Positions 46,271-57,775 are shown, numbered from the stretch's first letter. The stretch: 64,000 bases of DNA from Amaurobius ferox (GCA_951213105.1 OX578134.1:136127293-136191292); one strand, 5' to 3'. The notes: generated from the letters alone by a model not told the origin. A program made the numbers and translations.

Positions 46271-48155
46271 CCCATGTGTTCCACAGACTGTCTCAACAAC
46301 ATACTAAAATTTCATTTTTATGAAGTCCTTTTTACGGCAGTTATTGTGTAAACGGACAGACAGAATGAACAAAGTCATAAGCACTGTTCAACTGTGTTGT
46401 AAAGTAGTAATAAAAATAATTTCGTATTTGCAAGTTGGATACTATTTTATATCTACTTATAGTGTGATTGTAAAACAAACTTGCGCAATAGAATTTTGCA
46501 CTATACACGTAGACCAACATTAGTAGATGGTAGTTTCATTTTATGAAGGATGCATGGCTTAAAACTTTCTGGTGTCCACAGAGCGAGCAAACAGGTTTCG
46601 GATTCCTTTGAAGTCTAGTATTATCAGCAGTATTGTTCACGCAGACATCTTCTACTAAGGGGACTGTGGCCTGAAGGCATGCTCTACCTTGTGGCAGAGT
46701 TATAGAAGCGTGGTTAGTTAGCACCTGTGAGTCTTAGCGCCTTTTCCCTTGAAACCGGAAATGTTTGTTAAAGACGTCACGGCATTGCATGATGAAAATT
46801 GGCATTCCTAGGATTTAATGGAAAGTTTACAATTTCAAACTAAAAATAAACTCATGTAGAACACAGAAAATGAAAATCAAACATTTGTAACTAGAGCTCC
46901 AATTGAATTTTATTATTATGGCAATGTCACTTGCGTTTTCTTGACACGGAACAATATTTTTAATTGTTTCATTTGAAACATTTTCAAAATTTTTTTCAAT
47001 CTGGTTGTTACAATTAAAAAATATCTAGAAAGTGGATATATATTGATGTACGTAAAGAAGAAAATATATTTCAAATTTTGTATTCAAGTTATTCTTCTAA
47101 AATATAACGTAGAAATACCACATTAAAAGTAATTTTTTGTTTAATTAGCGACAGCTTAATCACGCCGATAAATGTACGTTTATCTGTGTTATACATCTTA
47201 TACATTCAGTATAAATTCGGGAATAAAAATTATATTCAAAACAAAATATTGCTATAAAATCTGAAAGTCCTAAAAAGTTGAGTTCCTATTAGGAAAATTA
47301 AAAAAGAATACTATCAGATTCCACATAATAATTTGATATTAGTAGCTGCATTCCTTATTATCGTGTTCTTATCTCACACATTCAATAGTATTCGAGGTGG
47401 GCTCAAAAAGTTTTGAAACCTGCTTATTTGTTAATGTCTTGAATTCGAATAATTTCGAGGGTAGAAATTCCTTTTATACAATTAGTACGAGAAACTAAGA
47501 ATATGTCATTTAAAAGGAAAATTATTTTAAATAGAAGATTCGGTCCGTTTTTTAAATATAAAGGATCTGGAGTTTAAGTATCCACTGGACTTTTTTATAT
47601 ATTCGTTATACCTCATTGGTTAAGTCTACTTCTGTCACAATCGTCATCAGAATATAAAAAATATATATTTTATTTTCACATACTATTGTATAGAATAGGT
47701 ATTATTTTCTTGAGAAATTTCGAATTCAAAATTTTGATGGAAGATATCCTGACGGAAGACAATTATTGAATTTCATAATTTGATTAGATAATTTTTGAGA
47801 ATAAATAATATATTAATACTAATCAAATTGTTTCTGGGCAAAATATAATTTTGAAAAATATATAAAAGAAAAGAGGACAAAATAAAATATTCTTTATTAA
47901 AAATCTAGAAAAATTGAATGCTTTAATGACATATATTAAAATAGATTTTATTAATTTTATGCTATTCTGTAAAAGAAACCGAAAATATACAATTGCTTAA
48001 AAAATACGATAACCCATATGGATGAAGCAGAGGCTATGGTATTTAAATGACAGGTGTTATAATGACGTGGAATATAAATAGAATACAGTGTCTGATTGCA
48101 TACGCAAGTATATAATTTTATCTGTTGCTATATTAGCTTCAAATATTCAGTGGGA
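46271..48155. other. Spacer without recognised feature
   Basis: The part 46550-46760 is somewhat GC-richer and its minus strand reads KPVCSLCGHQKVLSHASF, a single CxxC. I do not consider that enough to call a zinc-finger gene. The rest is AT-rich. Confidence 0.35.
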
Positions 48156-48402
48156 CGGTCTGTTTGGACATCAGGGATAGTGCCACCCAATTAAAACCAT
48201 AACCCAGTGGGAGCGACATCCACAGGGACAGTGTCCTCCTTCCTCTAACGTCAGCTTCTCGGCAGAACTTTCAAACCCACATATTAAACGTGCCCGTATT
48301 CAACGTGAACAGAGGGTCGTCAGTTTAGGCAGAGCTAGAAATCGAATTCGGGTCCTCCAAGTGCAATCCCCGTGCCTTAACCACTGGACTATCCCACCCC
48401 AA
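48156..48402 (-). mobile_element. tRNA-derived SINE with full head
   Basis: On the minus strand the tRNA-like head reads GGGATAGTCCAGTGGTTAAG, then GCACGGGGATTGCACTTGG, then GACCCGAATTCGATTT as a B box. The body (plus strand) includes GTGCCACCCAATTAAAACC, ACCCAGTGGGAGCGAC and ATCCACAGGGACAGTGTCC. This is the most complete copy of the SINE family in the window. No target duplication was identified. Confidence 0.75.
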
Positions 48403-49420
48403 AGTTCATTCATCTGTCCTTCAGACCGTATGCAATAGAGAAAAATCCACCGGGTTCATGAATAATAATTTAGTATATAGAGCATTTGGCGAAAATGTTA
48501 TCGTGCCCAAATAACATTTTTAAATAAGTTATTTTTAAAAACATTTTATATAAAGGACACTTCTCATTGCAGATACTATCTTCCATGGACAAGTTTCGCT
48601 CTTATTCTGCGCTTGTCAGCAGGGAATAGCAGAAATATGTAATGATAGTAAGAAACATGTTACAATTTTTTGCGAGCTTCTATGGGAACTGACAATTTCA
48701 GTCCTTCCACGCGGTTGGTATAACATTTGCTTACAATTTAACTCAGGCCACACGGAGCTGCTAAGGCAAATTTCATAAAACACAAATCCGATTATAAGGG
48801 ACGTCTCCCAAAAATATGAAAGATATCCCAACCACAATTTTTAATCAATTTTATGCCGGTCATATAGAAGGATTTAAATTGTCATTTTCCATAAAAGCTT
48901 GTAAAAATTGCGGATTTTAGCAAGTTTTGTACAACCTTTGCAGCTGACGAGCTGTATCTTCCATGCTAACGAGCGCATAATAAACACGAAACCGGTCCAT
49001 GGATGTTGATATCTGCAGTGGGAGAGCCATTCTTATTTTGGGGGGCGCCCTTTATAAGTGGGTTTTGTGTATAATACACTTTTATATGTTTAATAATTTT
49101 TTCTCAATTTTGCATTCATTCGGTTATGTGTTAGGGCATGTGTTACAGAATGTATAATTTCTTATGTTTCTTCTCTTCTAACTACGAACGCATTTTTTAT
49201 TTATGTAATTTTAGTTCACTTTTCAACTAGTTTCGAATGAAAGAAGTTGCAGCACATACAACGTATATATATAAATATTACACAGTTTTAAATAGTGTCT
49301 GTCCTCAGTAAAAATGTGTATTCACGATCCTTAGTTAATAGATATACGTACCCTTGTTTTTAGATATTAGATATACGTACGATTACTCTCGGTAAGAACT
49401 TATATATCTAATGCCAGGCA
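48403..49420. other. Spacer without recognised feature
   Basis: A 73-codon minus-strand frame (48837-48616) matches nothing I know. Otherwise AT-rich. Confidence 0.35.
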
Positions 49421-49620
49421 TTGTCCTCATTCTAACGGTATATACACATGGCCTCATTCTAACGGTGTATATGCATCGTCCGCATTCTAACGGTGTATAT
49501 GCAATGTCCGCATTCTAACGGTGTATATGCATTGTCCGCATTCTGACGGTGTATATGCATGGTCCGCATTCTGACTGTGTATATGCATGGTCCGCATTCT
49601 AACGGTGTATAAACATGGTC
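49421..49620 (-). repeat. 28-bp minisatellite, locus 2 (inverted)
   Basis: About seven 28-bp units reading CATTCTAACGGTGTATATGC then A(T/A)(C/T/G)GTCCG. The reverse complement, CGGAC.ATGCATATACACC followed by GTTAGAATG, matches the unit at 28941-29248 except in the last bases (TTAGAAT against TTAAAAC). Because 28 is not a multiple of 3, an open frame here cycles through all three readings of the unit. Confidence 0.92.
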
Positions 49621-49794
49621 CTCGTTTACCTTGCAAAAATACATACTTGAAATAAAACTATTTTTAAAATTTTCGTGCCACATATGTCATTAACTTCCTT
49701 CCAGGATGCCTAAAATGTGAAAATTATATCAGAAAAATCATTGTTTCTGGAGGTCCTCAGTTTGGTGGGTTCCCCGCAGCGTCCTCGTTTTCCA

Positions 49795-50615
49795 CCAAAA
49801 ACCAACCTGTGTGTGTGTGTGTGTGTGTGTGTCAGTGAGTCTGTGGAGACGATAACTGACGAACGAATGGACCGATTCGAACCAAATTTGGTACAAAAAT
49901 CACAATCCGTAAACACTGGAAGCCTATTGTTTTTATACGTAATCGAATGTTCAGAACCCCCCTAAATTTTCGAATGAAATTTTGAAACAATCGTCAAAAA
50001 ATCAAAACCACTAATAAAGTTACACAAATAGACATTTCTTATGTAATTTTTCATTAGGAAACGATTGGCATGAATTTTAGAACGCTAACATGAACCGTTC
50101 TCGAGATATTGTACATTTTTCAAAAAAATTATGAAAAAGTCACATAAAAAAAAAAAATTCCTATTGAGAAACATGTTCACTTTTCATATGTAATACCATG
50201 CGATAAATTGAGTGACATCATTCTCGTGGATCTAGCTCGTCCCATTCATGAAAAAATATACTTTGAATAATACTTTTGTATTTGAACGCCAATAGTCATT
50301 TATCTGCTGTAAGAATAACTTTTTTTTAGTGCATAACGCTTGGCGAGATTTTGGCGACGAATTTGGCGGAATGTCGCCAACTTGGCGACTTTTTTGAAAT
50401 GTTGCCAAATTAATGAAAATCTCGCCAAATGGATAAAAATGATGCTAAATCAATGAAAATGACGACTCATTGTCGAAAATTCAATATCTTGGAAAGAATA
50501 TTAGTATCTACTATAAGAAAAACCTATTTTTTTACTGTAAAAGTAGTAAATTCATTACATTATATAAGGAAAGTCATGTGTTGCCCACATCAGATTTTTT
50601 TTTTTTGTAAACAAT
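49795..50615 (+). mobile_element. CTTTCC-family element, 5' truncated
   Basis: Begins at a (TG)n tract (49808-49831). It then has CAGTGAGTCTGTGGAGACGA, AATGGACCGATTCGAACC, CGAATGTTCAGAACCCCCCT, CATGAACCGTTCTCGAGATA, ACGCCAATAGTCATTTATCT, a TTGGCGA/TCGCCAA cluster (50340-50430), and ends TATAAGGAAAGTCATGTGTT GCCCACATCAGA plus a T-run. End A is missing: the sequence upstream of the microsatellite is unrelated. It encodes no protein. Confidence 0.85.
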
Positions 50616-50849
50616 TTAACCCAAATATCCTTTAGAAACCAGGAGGGTTATGCAGCGTTAATACTTCGCTGAGTTTATGATAGACTACGCTACAGCCGTA
50701 ATTTTGACAGTGCCTGCCTTTGACTATGATAAATTTCTTTAAAGATTAAAAGCGATTCATTATTGTCAGTCATATAAGTAATTTGTTTAAATAAATGAAT
50801 GTCGATCGTGTCTAAAATAATAACGAAACACAATGTAGAGCTCGGTTAT

Positions 50850-52250
50850 AAGAGGGGGAGAAGAGAGAGAGAGACATTTTTGAACGAAATTTAGTACAAA
50901 AAGTACAATCAGTGAATACTGGAAGCCTATCGATTTAAAACGCAATGGAATGCTTCGAAGAACCCTACATTTTCGAATGAGTTTTTGAAAAATGCATCAA
51001 AAAATCAGAACCTTCAATAATATAGCATGAATAATCATTTTACATGTAATTTTTTATTGAAAATAATTGACACAAATATTAGAACGCGCAGTATGAACCG
51101 TTCTCGAGATATTGCCCTTTCAGCAAATACATTTATAAAAAAATCTGATGTGGGCAACACATGACTTTCCTTATATAATGTAATGAATTTACTACTTTTA
51201 CAGTAAAATAATAGGTTTTTCTTATAGTAGATACTAATATTCTTTCCATGATATTGAATTTTCGACAATTTGTCGTCATTTTCATTGATTTAGCGCCTCT
51301 TTTATCTATTTGGCGAGATTTTCGTTAATTTGGTGACATTTCAAAAAGTCGCCAAGTTGGCTACATTCCGCCAAATGCGTCGCCAAAATCTCGCCAAGCG
51401 TTATGCACTAAGAAATAAGTTATTCTTACAGCAGATAAATGACTATTGGCGTTCAAATACAAAAGTATTACTCAAAGTATCTTTTTTCATGAATGGAACG
51501 AGCTAGATCCACGAGAATGATGCCAGCCAATTTATCGCATGGTATTACATATGAAAAGTGAACATGTTTCGCAATAGGAAGTATTTTTGTTTTATTTTAT
51601 ATGACTTTTTGATATTTTTTTAAAAAAATGTACAATATCTCAAGAACGGTTCATGTTAGCGTTTTAAAATTTATGTCAATCGTTTTCTAATGAAAAATTA
51701 CATAAGAAATGTCTATTTGCGTAATTTTATTAGTGGTTTTGATTTTTTGACGATTTTTTCAAAATTTCATTCGAAAATTTCGGGGGTTCTGAATATTCGA
51801 TTGCGTATAAAAACAATAGGCTTCCAGTGTTTATGGATTGCGATTTTTGTACCAAATTTGGTTCGAATCGGTCCATTCGTTCGTCAGTTATCGTCTCCAC
51901 AGACTCACTGACACACACACGCACACACACATCACTTCAAAAATGCTTGATTCGTGATCAGGGATGCTTGAAACGTACTCTCCCGTCGAAAACTCGAATT
52001 CGAATTTTCGACCCCGTCACAATACTTTCCTTATACATTATGTATATAAGGAAAGTAAAAATCACATAAAATAAATAAAAGGTATTAACTATTGTGAAAT
52101 ATGTTCACTTTTCATATAATATTATGCAAAACATTTGTTGACGTCAATATAGTGGATGTACCTCTTCCATTGACGAGAGAAAATATTTTGTGTGATAGTT
52201 TTGCATTTTGACGTTTAACAATTCACCAACAGTCATTTATATACAACGTG
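50850..52250 (+). mobile_element. CTTTCC-family element split by a younger copy
   Basis: The first part, 50850-51136, contains AACGAAATTTAGTACAAAAA, ACTGGAAGCCTATCG and ATGAACCGTTCTCGAGATA. It stops at 51136, where a minus-strand copy begins, and resumes at 52055 with AAATCACATAAAATAAA, ATATGTTCACTTTTCATATA and AACAGTCATTTATATAC. The order is exactly that of the intact copies, so 51137-52054 was inserted into it. End A is degraded to an AGAGAG run (50868-50881). Confidence 0.8.
51137..52054 (-). mobile_element. CTTTCC-family element, complete, nested
   Basis: The reference copy for the family. On the minus strand it starts CTTTCCTTATATACATAATG (a palindrome with TATAAGGAAAG), then has CGAGTTTTCGACGGGAGAG, GTTTCAAGCATCCCTGATCA, a GTG-rich microsatellite (51915-51935), ACCGATTCGAACCAAATTTG, the TTGGCGA/TCGCCAA cluster (51270-51395) and the end hairpin ATGTG-TTGCC-CACAT followed by CAGA and T-rich DNA. 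No coding frame of its own. TAAAAA beside each end may be a target duplication, or the T-run may belong to the element, with no duplication. Confidence 0.88.
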
Positions 52251-52324
52251 ATTAAGATAAGATGGGCCAAACTTTACGAAGTGGTAGTACACATCAAACC
52301 AAACATTTTCGATTATAGTTTGCC

Positions 52325-52725
52325 GGGTCGGAAATGAAACGTAAAGGCGTTATAACGTGCTTACTCGTTAGCAAATTCCCATAGACTGACCCCCACGATC
52401 GCCCGATCTGTCATGTCTTGACTTCGTGTCTTGACTTTATGGGGATATCGTAAGAGTCTCGTCTATGATACTGTCCTTGAATCTGAAGAGGAAGTCGTCG
52501 CCAAAATTTCAGCCGTTGCTGCCGAAGTGCGCGACATGCCTGGTATATTCGAGAGAGTTCGCCAATACGTGCATTCAGGTTGGCGGTCGGTCTTTTGAGC
52601 CATTACTGTAATTATTGTTTATTAAATGTCAGTTTATAACTTCTAAATCATTGTGTTTTCGCCTCACCTCATCGGCTTCACCATTAAGCGCCCACTTGCG
52701 CATTTAACTTCCATTTCCGACACTG
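52325..52725 (+). mobile_element. IS630/mariner-like element remnant
   Basis: Ends share GTCGGAAATGAAA (52328-52340) and, inverted, TTCCATTTCCGAC (52707-52719), a possible short TIR. It contains the 3' part of a transposase gene. The flanking sequence TTAAGATAAGATGGGCC (52253) begins an additional unclassified segment. Confidence 0.45.
52395..52600 (+). pseudogene. IS630/mariner-like transposase C-terminus
   Basis: A plus-strand frame reads LWGYRKSLVYDTVLESEEEV, then VAKISAVAAEVRDMPGIFER and VRQYVHSGWRSVF before a stop at about 52598. The LWGYLK-like motif (just after the last catalytic Asp in this superfamily) and the final 'GIFERVR' helix match the C-terminus of mariner/IS630-type transposases. 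Everything N-terminal is missing. Codon use is GC-richer than the flanks. Confident as a transposase relic, less so as to family. Confidence 0.7.
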
Positions 52726-53174
52726 TAAGCTACGACAAAAAATGCTAAAAATATAAAAATGTTAAATATATAAATTATACCTAATTAAGTTTAGGACGAA
52801 AATGAAAGTATCAGTCGATTGTTTACAAAGTGAAATGGGTTCCGACAATTGTCATAAAAAGTGTTCATTCATCAAAATCTCGAATTCGAAAATCTTTGGG
52901 GAACAATATTTTGTCAAAATGTAAGATAGTGAAAATATATATCAAGACTTGACTGAAACAGTACGGATACATTTCAACCAAGCAATACATTTTAAAGAAC
53001 CGATAATGCCTAGATATTTCGTAAAATTAACTTACAAACCATAAAATTCTCACATTGAAAGAGGAAATTATTGATCGTTACAATTATTAGTAATGACTCA
53101 AATTTAAAGCAAAATAAACTTTTGAATATATTTTTAAAATGACTAAACATCAAAATAAATTATCCAACTTTTCA

Positions 53175-53277
53175 TTACTTTCCTTATATACATAATGTAT
53201 AAGGAAAGTATTGTGACGGGCGACGGGAGAGCACGTTTCAAGCATCCCTGATTACTAATTAAACATTTTTGAAGTGA

Positions 53278-53315
<38 letters not shown>

Positions 53316-54056
53316 AGTGGGTCTGTGGAGACGATAACTGAAAAATGCATGGACTGATTCGAACGAAATTTAGTACAATAATCACAATCCATAAACACTG
53401 GAAGCCTATTGTTTTTAAACGTAATCGAAAGCTCAGAACCCCCCTAAATATTCGAGTGAAATTTTGAAAAAATCGTCAAAAAATCAAAACCGCTAATAAA
53501 GTTACGCAAATAAACATTTCTTATGTAATTTTTCATTAGAAAACGATTAACATAAAATTTAGAACGCTAACATGAACCGTTCTCGAGATATTTCACATTA
53601 AAAAAAATATATTTCCTATTGAGAAACATGTTCACTTTTCATATGCAATACCATGCGATTAATTGGGTGACATCATTCTCGTAGATCTAGTTCGTTCCAT
53701 TCATGAGAAAAGATACTTCGAGTAATACTTTTGTATTTGAACGCCAATAGTCATTTATCTGTTATAAGAGTAACTTATTTCTTCATCAGTAAAACTTGGC
53801 GAGATTTTGGCGACGAATTTGGCGGAATGTCGCCAACTTGGCGACTTCTTGAAATACTGGCAAATTAGCGAAAAATCTCGCCAAATGGATTAAAATGACG
53901 CTAAATCACTGAAAATGACGACTAATTGTCGAAAATTCAATATCTTGGAAAGAATATAAATATCTACTATAAGAAAAACCTATTATTTTTACTGTAAAAG
54001 TAGTAAATTCATTGCATTATATAAGGAAAGTCATGTGTTGCCCACATCAGATTTTT
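53175..54056 (+). mobile_element. CTTTCC-family element, complete
   Basis: Starts CTTTCCTTATATACATAATG with the palindromic TATAAGGAAAG, then ATTGTGACGGG, a small deletion relative to 27536, GTTTCAAGCATCCCTGATTA, (TG)n at 53280-53313, GGACTGATTCGAACGAAATT, ATGAACCGTTCTCGAGATAT, a TTGGCGA/TCGCCAA cluster (53795-53885) and the end TATAAGGAAAGTCATGTGTT with CCCACATCAGA. About 880 bp, noncoding. Confidence 0.88.
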
Positions 54057-54520
54057 TTGTGATGCAATCGACACTCTTCTCCCTTAGATTCATTGCTTTT
54101 GACGTCATTTTCTGGTAAGTTAACACTAAAAGTAATCTGTTTCAAAATAATATGAAACGTTTTATTGAAAATTTATTATTTTGTTTTAAATAATGTGAAA
54201 ATGCGGAAATTTACTTTTCACGAGAATATAAAATTTATTTATCTGGAAACTTCGGATTATTTTAACATTAATTATTAATACACTTATTGACAAAAAAAAA
54301 AGGTTATGCTCCAAGAAGTATGTGTTGGAACCAAATGAAACTTTATGCGTGATCGTTATGGCGATGGTTTAATGACGATTATTTTACCCCAGCGCCAACC
54401 ATATTATTATCTCAAATGATTTTGGTGTTTTTCTAACAAGTTTTAACTACTTTTACCTCTATATTTTCAAATATGAACCAGTATTAACCTAAGATATCTC
54501 ACTTTGTTTGATCCATTATA

Positions 54521-54690
54521 ATAAAGGAAGATGTATGATTCTCTGTCTGTCCCCTGTAGCGGAAAATTTATGCAACGTACGGCAATGAAATTTGTCATAT
54601 AGGTACTTCAGGACACTGTGCAATGCACTTCGTCGATATTTTTTTTAATTCGAGGTATTGGTAGTTTATCTTTTATTTCTTTTATGTTTT
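54521..54690 (+). repeat. Repeat end with CTGTCTGTCCC motif, copy 1
   Basis: TAATAAAGGAAGATGTATGA, TTCTCTGTCTGTCCCC, CAACGTACGGCAATGAAATT and TGTCATATAGGTACTTCAGG. It is similar in order to 55350-55500. Its boundaries are unknown. The stretch 54691-55349 has no gene; the frame at 54962-55201 has no motif. Confidence 0.5.
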
Positions 54691-55349
54691 AACACGGTAT
54701 TGTATGAATTTCATGCAAATCTGTTTTTAGCGACCGAAAATTTTATTATATAGTTTTTATCTTTATACTTTCGAAAAGATCAGAGAACATTCTTTACAAT
54801 AATGTTTGAAACAAATACGTAGGGCAACTACTTCATATATACTTATTTTTTAAATACATCGAAATTTGTATTTTTTTGATTATCTGATACTTATTTTGCG
54901 GCATCGAATAAACTAAGATTAGCGCAATTCTATAGTTTGGCGAAAAGGTGCGTGAATATCTTTGTATTCTAACAAAAAATATTACGCAATTACATATGTA
55001 ATTACGAACGTAATTACATTTTCTATGGTTTTTTTAAGCGAACACATAAAATTCAGAATATCGTGTCTGCAACGAAGTTCGGCAAATTTCTGCAACCTGT
55101 TTACTGCGGTTGCCAGACTGATGGCGGGATTGAAGCCATGCATACAGGAAGGGGAATACTTTTCAAGTGACTACAGAAAGGATAGATTTTTTTCTTTTTA
55201 GCCTTCCGCATTTGTAGCGGTGTACTCTTTGCGTTTAAACTAGGAATTTCGAATTTGTGGTGATTTGGATTGAAACTAATTTGGTGATTTGGAAAGTGAG
55301 TGGTATTACCTTTAAATGTATTATTTAAGTAGAGGACGCTTTCTTACTC

Positions 55350-55500
55350 TATATATAATCAAATATGTGTATGTCTGTTTATGTCCTTGTCTGTTGCAAA
55401 ATTTCTAGACAACGTGCTGCCAAGAAATTTGGTACAGAGGTACTATGGCTACCAAGCAGAAATACCTCATCGAGAATTGAAAAATTGAATTAATAAATGC
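55350..55500 (+). repeat. Repeat end with CTGTCTGTCCC-like motif, copy 2
   Basis: TATATATAATCAAATATGTG, TATGTCTGTTTATGTCC, CAACGTGCTGCCAAGAAATT and TGGTACAGAGGTACTATGGC parallel copy 1. This is the usual start of a noncoding transposon of unknown class. Confidence 0.5.
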
Positions 55501-55536
55501 AATTAACCCCTGTATTAAACCCATGCAACGCAGAGT

Positions 55537-56537
55537 ATATTTTTACTTTCCCTACAGCACATGGATATAGGGGAAATATTGGAGTCGTGTTGAAGATTGC
55601 AACTCGAGTTTTCGATTGATCTACACGTTTTGAAATCTGTATATTACGAAAAACAATTTTTAGAGTGACGTCTGTATGTGTGTCTGTGTGTCTGTGCAAA
55701 GAATGTATCCACTCTAACTCAAAAATTAATTGACCAAATTTTATAAAATTTTAAAAGCAAAGTACTTGTGGGTTACCCTTGTATTGATTAGATTTTGATA
55801 TGATTTTGGTACGATTCGGGTTAAAAGAACCTGCTTTCTTTTGCGAAATGGCCCGCAAAAATTATATGTATACACTCTAGCTGAAAAACTAATGGACCAA
55901 ATTTCACAAAATTTGGTAGATAAGTCTCTTGTGAGTTACCCTGATAATAATTAAATTTTGGTGCGATTCGTAAAAAGAACCTGCTTTTCTACAAAAAGTC
56001 AGTGTCATTTTAAATAATGATACGTGTTATTTTATGCAATTAAACTTAATTTAATGAATTATGAAAGAAATTAGGAAAAAATGAATTTGATTCTGTAGGG
56101 TATTGGATCTTATGGGTTACCCTGGTGTTGGATAGATTTTTCGGGAAAAACATTCGGGAAAATGGAACCTGTCCTTTTTTGTAAAATGACCCGAAAAAAT
56201 CATAAAAATCTTAAAAGACTACGTATGCTCAAATGCACCAATAAAATGATTGTGGTATGCGTTATTATTGACGATGAAAAAATAAAACCAACCACATTAC
56301 CCCAGAACTAGCCGTTCTGAAGAACTTCATATTTTCACTTTTTTACTGTGGCGCTTTTGAAAATATGTCCAGTTGCAAAAGGAAAAAGAAAATTAAATTA
56401 AAAGTGCAAATCCAGTGTAATTTTATAAGTATACTTGCTATTTTGAACAATAAAACTCAATTATTAAAGAAATAAAGAAAAAATGAATTTAAGTCTGTAG
56501 CTAAAGTCATGTGCTGCCCGCATCAGATTTTTTGTAT
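55537..56537 (+). mobile_element. CTTTCC-family element, subfamily 2
   Basis: End A: TTTACTTTCCCTACAGCACA, GGAGTCGTGTTGAAGATTGC, GAGTTTTCGATTGATCTACA, then a GTCTGTGTG tract. End B: AAAGTCATGTGCTGCCCGCA TCAGA then a T-run, with the hairpin kept by a G-T pair. The interior differs from subfamily 1. It is made of degenerate ~150-bp tandem units (about 55706-55860, 55861-56010, 56090-56215) sharing GGACCAAATTTCACAAAATT, GTGAGTTACCCT and AAAAGAACCTGCTTT. A second internal repeat, GGAAAAAATGAATTTGATTC, lies at 56074 with a near copy at 56468. Noncoding. Confidence 0.75.
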
Positions 56538-57480
56538 ATATATAGATAAACACCTGAATTCCCGCACGAACATCTAAGTTCGAAACATGCAAATCTCTTT
56601 TCACGTGACCAAAACCCCCCTTTCATTTTACGCTAACTTTGAATCAAAAGCCAGATTGTGTGTCGGGAAAATGCTAATGACTTAGGCCTCCAAGCAGAGA
56701 ACTGACATTGCTAAATATAGCAGATTCAAAACGATGCAGTATTTATTGTACGTTACTAGGAAGCCAAGTTGTGATGGTCTAACTATACGGCGAAGGATGA
56801 TTGTCCAATTTGAAAAATGTTCTGCAAAAGTTTTAAAGGTTTAACACGTTAAATGGTTATCACGAAAACCGTAACACGCATGGAGTTTCTAAATAGATGT
56901 TATCGTTCCGTTTGAAATGCCAGTTACGTTTATTTATTACAAATAAACACGTAAATTAAGATTAAAAGTAATTATTCGAATTGTATATTATTATAAAATG
57001 TTAGGTGAGTATCCATTTATATATTTGTCTTTATTTGTAAGTTTATTAATTTTTCTTCTCTAATAATTAACCAACTTTACCCTGTCGCAAAAAATAAAGC
57101 TGCTACCTGTGATAATTTCACTTCCTAATACTCCCTTACAGAAGCAGGCATAAGAAAATCAGGTGACTACAATTGTTTCGAGGATGTTTTGAATCCCCTT
57201 CTTCAGGTAAAAACAGTAGGATTTTAACAACCGCTAAGATCCATATGCCAAGGACTTTCTTAGCGGTTCTCAAGATACCATAGTTGTTAACCTAAGGATA
57301 GTTGTTAACCTAAGGATATAACCTAAGGCTCAAAACGGCTACAAAATATGTGAAGTCAACTAATTTTTCTATGCATACTTCATTCAAGAAAGTATTATAA
57401 AGTTATGAATTAGAGAGATGTTTTTCTATCAAAACAATCCTTCTGGAATGGAAAGACTCTAGTTATACTTAATTATCCTT
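56538..57480. other. Spacer without recognised feature
   Basis: AT-rich; GTTGTTAACCTAAGGATA is tandemly doubled near 57280-57320. No gene recognised. Confidence 0.4.
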
Positions 57481-57484
57481 AATT

Positions 57485-57709
57485 ACACACACACACACAT
57501 ACATATATATATATTATATAATATATATATATATATATATTATTATATATATATATAATAATATATATATATATATATTATTATACATATATATAATATA
57601 TATATATATATCATATATATATATATATAATTAATATATATATATATATTATATACATATATATAATATATATATATATATATAATATATATATATATAT
57701 ATAATATAT

Positions 57710-57775
<66 letters not shown>

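Noticed and set aside
46536..46724. 62-codon frame with CSLCGHQ resembling a zinc finger
   Set aside because: A single CxxC without a convincing second metal-binding pair, and no ATG (it opens with GTG).
49459..49683. 74-codon frame with repeating HIHR and AYTPLE words
   Set aside because: Translation of the 28-bp minisatellite, whose non-multiple-of-three period cycles the frames; nothing suggests a gene. The same applies to 29139-29345.
51827..52069. 80-codon frame with Thr-His repeats
   Set aside because: Translation of the CTTTCC-family microsatellite and its flanks; similar frames recur at each copy for the same reason.
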